Shown here one piece after another: positions 54,911 through 61,403 of a DNA stretch of 64,000 nt. The notes under the pieces are model-generated. The model saw nothing but the letters and a program-made list of their open reading frames with translations, made no database searches and was not told where the DNA came from. This DNA comes from JAHEGP01 sp963792875. Lineage in GTDB: Bacteria > Pseudomonadota > Gammaproteobacteria > Pseudomonadales > JAHEGP01. The stretch covers positions 496,001-560,000 of the forward strand of contig CAWBXV010000002.1 in the NCBI GenBank assembly GCA_963792875.1, written 5' to 3'. Numbering within the stretch: position 1 is the first letter of the stretch; each line of letters begins with the position of its first letter. Both the position numbers and the translations under genes were made by a program.

Positions 54911-55795
54911 ATGAGTACCGCAAAAAAAGCCACGCTGACCATCGTCAATCTGGCCATCCTGGGCATCGCCGCGGCATTGCTCTACTTCCGATTCGAGGAA
55001 TACGTGCACAACCCCTGGACGCGTGACGGACAGGTGCGCGCCCAGGTGATCCAGGTCTCTCCCCGGGTCTCCGGCCAGGTGATCAAAATCCACGTGGTCG
55101 ACAATCAGTTCGTGCACAAGGGCGACCCGCTCTTTGAGATCGACCCTTCCACCTACCAGACCGCCCTGGGCCAGGCCCAGGCCAATCTGGAGCGGCAGCA
55201 GACCAGCGCCCGCGGCGCACAGATCGAGTTCGAGCGGCTCCGGCAGATCGCCCGCCGCGACCGGGGCGCCGTGTCGCAGAAGGATCTGAACCGCCGCGAG
55301 GTCAACTACCTGGAGGCCCTCAGCCGCATCGACGTCGCCAACGAACAGCTCACCAACGCCCGCCTCAATCTCGATTTCACCCGGGTGAGCGCCCCGGTGG
55401 AGGGCTACATCTCCAATATCAATTTCCAGATCGGCAGCCAGGCCGTAGCCAACACCCCGATCGTGGCCCTGGTGGACAGCAACAGTTTCTGGGTATTCGG
55501 TTATTTCCGCGAGAGTGAGATCGGCCACATCGAGGTGGGGGCGCCCGCCCGGGTGACGCTGATGGCCTATCCCGACCGCCCGCTCCACGGCGAGGTGGAG
55601 TCTCTCGGCTGGGGTATAGCCCCCAGCGACGGCACCGTGGGCTACAACCTGCTGCCGAGCGTCAATCCCGTCTTTCAATGGATACGCCTGGCGCAGCGCA
55701 TGCCGGTGCGCGTCCGGCTCGACCCCCTGCCAACAGGCGTGGCGCTGCGCTTCGGCATGTCTGCCTCGGTGATGGTGATGGCGCAGGAGCACTGA
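54911..55795 (+). CDS. HlyD/AaeA-family membrane-fusion protein
   Basis: 294 aa. The N-terminal helix (TIVNLAILGIAAALLYF) is followed by DGQVRAQVIQVSPRVSGQV, the lipoyl-like half, and a coiled-coil hairpin (ERQQTSARGAQIEFERLRQ region). Then come DFTRVSAPVEGYI and a beta-barrel domain. This is the periplasmic adaptor of the FUSC pump. GGGAG lies 5 bases before the ATG at 54911. Fourth gene of the operon. Confidence 0.93.
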   Translation: MSTAKKATLTIVNLAILGIAAALLYFRFEEYVHNPWTRDGQVRAQVIQVSPRVSGQVIKIHVVDNQFVHKGDPLFEIDPSTYQTALGQAQANLERQQTSARGAQIEFERLRQIARRDRGAVSQKDLNRREVNYLEALSRIDVANEQLTNARLNLDFTRVSAPVEGYISNINFQIGSQAVANTPIVALVDSNSFWVFGYFRESEIGHIEVGAPARVTLMAYPDRPLHGEVESLGWGIAPSDGTVGYNLLPSVNPVFQWIRLAQRMPVRVRLDPLPTGVALRFGMSASVMVMAQEH

Positions 55796-55866
55796 ACGCG
55801 CCTTGCCGGTCGCAGACCGCCGCCCTACAATGTTCCACCATTCACGGTGACGATAAGGTGGCTACA

Positions 55867-56535
55867 ATGCACAAGGCAACAGTGGCCCACGTAACTCTGC
55901 TGCTGGCTGGCATGGCGCTGGTCGACGGCGCGCAGGCGATCGTTATCCAGGTCGCCGGTGAGCGCGCCGGCCACTGGGATACCAGCCTGATGATCACCTG
56001 GGTCGAGGGCGAGTCGCTGAACTTCGATGGCGACGGCGAGGGCACGATCAAGGACAGCTGGGGCTGGGGCATCGGCATTCACTACAACTTCGACAATCAC
56101 TGGAACCTTGGCTTTGACATGGCCTTCAACCAGCCGGACTACAAGGTGTCGTATCAGGACCCCGACAACCCGGACCGGACCATCTACATCGATCACTCCG
56201 CCTACCGCTTCGATGGCCAGCTCAACGGGCAGTACAATATCCTCAGCGGTCCCATCACGCCGTACCTGCAGGCCGGCCTGGGCTGGACCTACATGGACTC
56301 GAATATCGTCAAGAACTACACCTACTACTGCAACGGCAACTTCTACTATCCCTACTGCGCCGCGTACGCCAATACCTTTGACGACACTTCGTTTTCCTGG
56401 AACGTCGGCGTCGGCCTGCGCTGGGACGTGACCGAGGCAGTCTTCCTCAAGGCCGCCGTCATCCAGCAATGGATCGACACCGACGGCTCACCCTCGCCGG
56501 TCAACGGCCGCTTCGAGGTCGGCCTGATGTTCTAG
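55867..56535 (+). CDS. OmpW-like outer-membrane beta-barrel protein
   Basis: 222 aa. A signal peptide ends near residue 24 (LVDGAQA). The mature chain has regular strand/aromatic alternation (GWGIGIHYNFDNHWNLGFD, then PYLQAGLGWTYMDSN) and ends GRFEVGLMF with the terminal Phe needed for barrel insertion. A Tyr- and Cys-containing loop (YTYYCNGNFYYPYC) is unusual and may hold a disulphide. AAGGTGG is 6 bases before the ATG. It is 72 bases after the HlyD gene and may be part of that operon. The stop overlaps the convergent KAS III stop by 4 bases. Confidence 0.82.
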   Translation: MHKATVAHVTLLLAGMALVDGAQAIVIQVAGERAGHWDTSLMITWVEGESLNFDGDGEGTIKDSWGWGIGIHYNFDNHWNLGFDMAFNQPDYKVSYQDPDNPDRTIYIDHSAYRFDGQLNGQYNILSGPITPYLQAGLGWTYMDSNIVKNYTYYCNGNFYYPYCAAYANTFDDTSFSWNVGVGLRWDVTEAVFLKAAVIQQWIDTDGSPSPVNGRFEVGLMF

Positions 56536-57608
56536 GCCTTGCCGCCCTTGCGGCTGATGAGGTCGTTCACCAGTTCGAGCGCGGTCTGATCGCACGGCGG
56601 CAGCTCGATCTGCGCCTGGCCCAACGGCGTGGTGCGCTCGCCCCAGCGCAACAGATGGGCACACCAGGTGAGCCCGCCGCCGAAGGCCGGCATGAGTACC
56701 GCGTCGCCGCCGCGCACCCGGCCCTCCTCCAGCGCCTCCACCAGCGCGATCGGCGCCGTCGCCGCGGACATGTTGCCGTAGCGGTGCACGTTGATGAACA
56801 CCTTCTCCGACGGTAACCCCACGCGTTTGGACACGGCGTCGATGATGCGCAGGTTGGCCTGGTGCGGCACGACCACGTCGATATCGTCGACGCCGAGCCC
56901 GCACTTCTCCAGTACCCGGCTGCTGGCCGCCGCCATGGCCTGTACCGCCCGCTTGAAGATCTCCTGGCCGTCGAACTCCCACCAGGCATCCCCCAGGGTC
57001 AGGCCCTGGTTGGCGTAACGCATACCCCAGCCATGGACGCTGAGGATATCCCGCACCTCGCCGATACAGCCGAGCTCCGCCCCCAGCAGGCCCTGCTCGT
57101 CGTCGGCGGCCTCCAGATAGACGGCCGCCGCGCCATCGCCGAACAGCACGGCGACGTTGCGGTTGCTCCACTCCATGATGGGCGAAATGACCTCGGCGCC
57201 GATCACCAGGGCATTGCGCACCGCCCCCGACCGGATCATGGCGGTCGCCGTCGACAGCGCGTAGAGAAAACTGGTACAGGCCGTATTCACATCCATGGCG
57301 GCCGCGCGGTCGGCACCCAGCAACTGCTGGACCCGGGAGGCCACGTTGGGGCAGAGCTGATCCGGCGTGGTGGTACCAAAGACGATCAGCTCGACGCTCT
57401 CCGCGCCCGCCCCGGCGGCCGCGAGCGCCCTCGCCGCCGCCACGGAGCCAAGCTCCGACACCGGCACGTGGGAGATGCGGCGCTCGACCATGCCGGTGCG
57501 CGAGCGAATCCACTCGTCGTCGGTATCCAGGAAGGTGGAGAGGTCCCGGTTGCTGAGAACGGCGGGCGGCAGGCACTTGGCCCAGCCCGTGATGGCGGCA
57601 TATTGCAT
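56532..57608 (-). CDS. 3-oxoacyl-ACP synthase III-like (KAS III)
   Basis: 358 aa. The catalytic triad is Cys111 (NTACTSF), His249 (VVPHQAN) and Asn279 (RYGNMSA). The thiolase fold and start (DTDDEWIRSRTGM) are as in FabH. The protein is about 40 residues longer than E. coli FabH at the C-terminus. It condenses an acyl-CoA with malonyl-ACP, or makes a branched or special lipid. No other fatty-acid gene adjoins it, so it is probably a second, specialised copy. GGGGAG is 5 bases before the ATG. Confidence 0.92.
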   Translation of the reverse strand: MQYAAITGWAKCLPPAVLSNRDLSTFLDTDDEWIRSRTGMVERRISHVPVSELGSVAAARALAAAGAGAESVELIVFGTTTPDQLCPNVASRVQQLLGADRAAAMDVNTACTSFLYALSTATAMIRSGAVRNALVIGAEVISPIMEWSNRNVAVLFGDGAAAVYLEAADDEQGLLGAELGCIGEVRDILSVHGWGMRYANQGLTLGDAWWEFDGQEIFKRAVQAMAAASSRVLEKCGLGVDDIDVVVPHQANLRIIDAVSKRVGLPSEKVFINVHRYGNMSAATAPIALVEALEEGRVRGGDAVLMPAFGGGLTWCAHLLRWGERTTPLGQAQIELPPCDQTALELVNDLISRKGGKA

Positions 57609-57953
57609 GGCACTCCCCTCGTTGAGACTGCGGTCGATTGTATCAGCCCGCAAGCGGATTGCCCGGTAAAATCGGCGGCACGATTCCGGCGCCGCCACCA
57701 TGGCACCGCGGCGGGAGGTGCTTGGCGGCGGCAGTGACTTCTGCCACACTTAGCGCCTATTCAGTTCAGGTTGCCGTGACGCCACAGCGGACGCCGCAAC
57801 AGGTTTCGCGCTGCCATTGGCGCACAGACGGTGGATCGCCTCGCGCGGGCAACGCCCAACGCTGCCGCTGGGGTCCGGGTGGCGCATGCCAAGGCAGCTT
57901 CTAACCCCACGCGCGATAGCTCACAGCGCACGCCCCTCACAGCGGACATCCGT
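57609..57953. other. 345-base gap upstream of KAS III
   Basis: Between the KAS III start (minus) and a decayed kinase fragment (plus). No promoter pair, RNA gene or real open frame stands out. The frames are open only because of high GC. The kinase remnant that begins at 57954 suggests the gap may include further decayed coding sequence, but I cannot recognise it. Confidence 0.4.
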
Positions 57954-58175
57954 ATGAATGACGCCGACGTGAAATACCGGGCATACCAGCGCGGCTCGTG
58001 CCTGCGACAGAGCTTCGAGCGGTGCGCGGCACTGAATGGCGAACAGCTGGCGAGCCTCCTGTTCCCCCTGCTGAGCGCTGCGTGGCACATCCACCGAGCT
58101 GCCGACGTGCATCGGGAGCGCAAACCCGACAACATTTACCTGCGCCGCTCGGCCTCAATCGTTCAATGCCCTTGA
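57954..58175 (+). pseudogene. Remnant of a Ser/Thr protein kinase
   Basis: The 73-codon frame from ATG 57954 reads like the middle of a Hanks-type kinase: LNGEQLASLLFPLL, then HIH, then HRERKPDNIYLRR. The family form would be LxxxxLxxLLxPLL, xxVHxxGxxHRDIKPDNIYLR. The catalytic Asp of HRD is Glu here, the following DFG loop is missing, and the frame ends soon after in SASIVQCP. Only about a quarter of a kinase domain is left, without ATP-binding loop. It is therefore a decayed fragment; a short real protein is unlikely. Confidence 0.6.
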
Positions 58176-58187
58176 GCGCGGCACCCC

Positions 58188-58904
58188 ATGAAAATCGCCA
58201 TCCTGCGCACCGACACCGTGGTCCCCGCGCTGGCTGCACGCTTCGGCGAGTATCCGGACATGTTCATGCGCCTGCTGGGCGCGGTTGAAGCCGACCTCGC
58301 GTTCAGCGTGTTCGACGTGGAGCGGGGCCAGTATCCGGCCGCGCTGCGCGCCGCCGACGGCTATCTGATCACCGGCTCCAGAGCGGGCGTGTACGAGGAC
58401 TTCGCCTGGATTCATCGGCTGCAGGACTTCGTGCGCGAGTTGCACGGGGCGCGCGTGCCCACGGTGGGCATCTGCTTCGGGCACCAGCTGATCGCCCAGG
58501 CGCTGGGCGGCCGGGTGGAGCGCTCTCCCCGGGGCTGGGGCGTCGGCGTGCACACCGCGCAGTGGCACCGGCACCCCCGCTGGCTCGACGATGCGCCGCC
58601 GACGCTGCGGCTGCTGGCCTCGCACCAGGATCAGGTGGTCGAACCGGCTCCCGGGGCGCTGGTGCTGGCCGGCAGCGCCTTCTGCCCCGTCGCGGCCTGC
58701 CAGCTCGGCGATCACCTGCTGAGCTTCCAGGGGCACCCGGAATTCGTCGCCGGCTACGCGCGCGGACTGCTGGAACTGCGGCGCGCGGCGCTGGGAGAGG
58801 CCCTGTTCCAGCGCGCCCTCGGCAGCCTGGCCGAGCCGACCGACAGCCGCGGCATCGCGCGCGGCATGATCGCCTTCATCCGCCTGGCGCAGGCCCAGCT
58901 CTGA
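58188..58904 (+). CDS. Class I glutamine amidotransferase-like protein
   Basis: 238 aa. The catalytic Cys96 is in GICFGHQ, and the His/Glu pair is in FQGHPEF. YLITGSRAGVYED is typical of stand-alone GMP-synthase-like amidotransferases (such as the GATase1_1 hydrolases). They release ammonia from glutamine or hydrolyse gamma-glutamyl groups; the acceptor is unknown. It follows the kinase remnant by 12 bases. Confidence 0.9.
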   Translation: MKIAILRTDTVVPALAARFGEYPDMFMRLLGAVEADLAFSVFDVERGQYPAALRAADGYLITGSRAGVYEDFAWIHRLQDFVRELHGARVPTVGICFGHQLIAQALGGRVERSPRGWGVGVHTAQWHRHPRWLDDAPPTLRLLASHQDQVVEPAPGALVLAGSAFCPVAACQLGDHLLSFQGHPEFVAGYARGLLELRRAALGEALFQRALGSLAEPTDSRGIARGMIAFIRLAQAQL

Positions 58905-59054
58905 CTACCGCGCCGGGTGGCGAACTGGCATTGCCCGACCGGGTACTTTATGATCGTGCTCAATGGGGTGCGGCGGCGGCGGCCGCATTGCCCGGAGGGC
59001 CGCAGGCAGACCGCCAGAGCACTCCATCGATTATGCGAGAGGCGATACCACACC

Positions 59055-60573
59055 ATGCTCAACGACGCTCGCGTCCTCGTGGCCGACACGCCCCAACTGC
59101 TCGACCACCTGCGCGACAGACTGCCGCAGGTCTACGCGTTGCAGCTGCAGCAGACGACCGAAGAAAGCTGCCGCATCCTCGACACCAACACCGACGCGCT
59201 GCGGCATCAGGGCAAGCTGCTGGCGCATTGCGGACGGCGCCTGACGCTGTGGGGCGGACCCGCGCCGGTCAGCGCGCGCTGGGAGGGCGCTGAGCCCGCC
59301 TTCAAGGGCGACATCGCCGACGCGGCGCTGCTGCAGGCCATGGGCTCGGTGCCCAAGCTGCGCCGGCTCATCCCCACCTTGCATTTCAAACAGATCCGCC
59401 ACCGCGCCGCGCTGCTGGATGACAACGCCAAGACCTGCGCCCGCTTCATGGCCTGGACGATCCAGACCGGGCAGGGCGGCGGCACCATCGTGCTGCTGCG
59501 GCCGGTGCGCGGCTATGGCGAGGAGCTCGCCCTGCTGGAGGCGGCACTGCAGGCGCTCGGGGCCAGCCCCGATCTCACGGTCGTCGAGCTGTTCACGCGG
59601 CTGGGCTGCCAGGGTCACGGCTACGCCTCCAGCCGGCCCATCGAGCTGCGGCCGGACACGCCGGTGCTGGCGGCCGCCTGCGGCATGATCCGCAACAACC
59701 TCGCCATCGCGCGCGCCAATGAGCGGGGCGTCATCGACGATCTGGACACCGAGCATCTGCACGATTATCGCGTCAGCCTGCGGCGGGTGCGCTCCATCAT
59801 CTCGCTGCTGAAGGGCGCGTATCGCGACGACGTCCAGCAGTCGCTCAAAGAGCGCTTTTCCGAGCTGATGCGCAGCACCAACCGCCTGCGCGACCTGGAT
59901 GTCTACCTGCTCGATCGCGCCAGCTACTATCCGCTGCTGCCCCCCACCATGCACCCGGGGCTGGACCAGATCTTCGCCGCCTTTCAAAAGGAGCGCGACG
60001 AGCAGTGGCGCAAGCTCGCCAGGCACTTCCGGTCGAAAGCGTACCGCCAGACCATGGCGGAGCTGGAGCGCAGCTTCGCCCGTGACGATGCGCTGCCGGG
60101 CGGTTCCCTGGCCGACGCGCCGTCGCTGGATTACGCCAAGGCGCTCATCGCCAGGCGTTATCGGAAGGTGTGCAGGATCGCCATGCGCATCGACGCCGGA
60201 CACGCCGGACGAGACGGTGCATGCATTGCGCCTGCAGTGCAAGAAGCTGCGGTACCTGCTCGACTTTTTCACCCCGCTGTTCGACGAGGCCACCATCAAG
60301 CGCCTGATCACCTCGCTCAAGCAGCTGCAGGACAATCTGGGCCGGTTCAACGACTACTCGGTACAGCAGCTGTCGCTGCAGGCATTTCTCGATGGGCAGC
60401 TGCAGGGCGAGGCGGCGGTGAGCCCGGGCATGATCGAAGCGGTCGGCGCCCTGGTCGCCATCAAGCATCAACTGCAGCGGCAGGAGCGGGCCCTGGTGAT
60501 GGAGAAATTCGCCGGCTTCCACAGCGAGGAGACCGATGCCATCGTCAGCCACGTGTTCTGCGGCCCCGGCTGA
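59055..60573 (+). pseudogene. CYTH-CHAD protein with a +1 frameshift
   Basis: The repaired product would be about 505 aa. Residues 1-170 form a CYTH-like domain (RILDTNTDALRHQG). A CHAD helical domain follows (LHDYRVSLRRVRSI, then after the break HALRLQCKKLRYLLDFF). CHAD domains bind polyphosphate through conserved His/Lys/Arg. The frame changes near 60198: reading GACGCCGGACACG without one G restores IDADTPDETVHAL. The length 1519 is 3n+1, as expected. The 5' frame would otherwise run on into the parA frame, which is not a real fusion. Sequence error or real mutation cannot be told apart here. Confidence 0.8.
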
Positions 60574-60656
60574 GGCCCCAGCCGTCCCGCGGCATGCCGA
60601 CCAACCCGCGCAGGGCGCCGCTGATGCGCCGCCCCTGGCACAATAGGACCGACGCC

Positions 60657-61403
60657 TTGAAGATCATCGCAAGTTACAGCAACAAGGGCGGCGTGGGCAA
60701 AACCGCCTGCTCCGTCAACCTGGCCTACAGCTTCGCCCGCGCCGGCCGCCGCACCCTGTTGTGCGATCTCGACCCGCAGGGCGCATCCAGTTTCTATTTC
60801 CGCGTGAAGCCCTCGAAGAAACTCAAGGACCAGGCGTTTTTTCAGGATGTCGAGCGCTTCACCTCGGCCATCCGCGGCAGCGACTACGACAACCTGGACC
60901 TGCTGCCGGCCAACATGACATTCCGGGACTTCGATATTTTTCTATCGCGCATGCGCCACAGCCGCTCGCGCCTGAAAAAGGCCCTGCAGTCGGTCCACAG
61001 CGACTATGACCTGATCATCCTCGACTGTCCGCCCAACATCTCGCGCCTCTCCGAGAGCGTGTTCAAGTGCGCCGACCACATTCTGGTGCCAGTGATCCCC
61101 ACCACGCTATCGGAGCGCACACTGGACCAGCTCTACGCGTTTTTCGAGCAGGAGGGCTATAAAAGGAGCAAACTGCTGCCGTTCTTCTCGATGGTGCAGC
61201 GGCAGAAGAAGCTGCACGCGGAGACCATGAAACGCCTGCGCAAGCAGTATAAGCGCGTCATGAAAGACGAGATTCCGTTCTCCAGTGACATCGAGAAAAT
61301 GGGCATTCACCGCGCGCCGGTGGCGACCTTCGCGCGCTCCAGCCAGGGCGCCAAGGCCTATGCCGCGCTGTGGCGGGCAGTCGACAAGCGCGTCTTCAAA
61401 TGA
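60657..61403 (+). CDS. ParA-family ATPase
   Basis: 248 aa from a TTG with AGGA 9 bases upstream; ATGs at 60594 or 60624 would add 11-21 residues without similarity. The start gives the usual MKIIASYSNKGGVGKT, with the deviant Walker A KGGVGKT at residues 10-16. Further motifs are CDLDPQGASS and LIILDCPPN (Walker B). Such proteins position chromosomes, plasmids or complexes. No parB or plasmid features are near, so it may act with the CHAD protein, or by itself in locating a cell structure. The 3' end overlaps the convergent Pat-like gene by 8 bases. Confidence 0.88.
   Translation: MKIIASYSNKGGVGKTACSVNLAYSFARAGRRTLLCDLDPQGASSFYFRVKPSKKLKDQAFFQDVERFTSAIRGSDYDNLDLLPANMTFRDFDIFLSRMRHSRSRLKKALQSVHSDYDLIILDCPPNISRLSESVFKCADHILVPVIPTTLSERTLDQLYAFFEQEGYKRSKLLPFFSMVQRQKKLHAETMKRLRKQYKRVMKDEIPFSSDIEKMGIHRAPVATFARSSQGAKAYAALWRAVDKRVFK

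Noticed and set aside
58917..61403. Apparent 828-aa CHAD-ParA fusion protein
   Set aside because: The CHAD similarity switches to another frame at about 60198, and the frame between there and parA is nonsense. The joined frame is an accident of the +1 shift.
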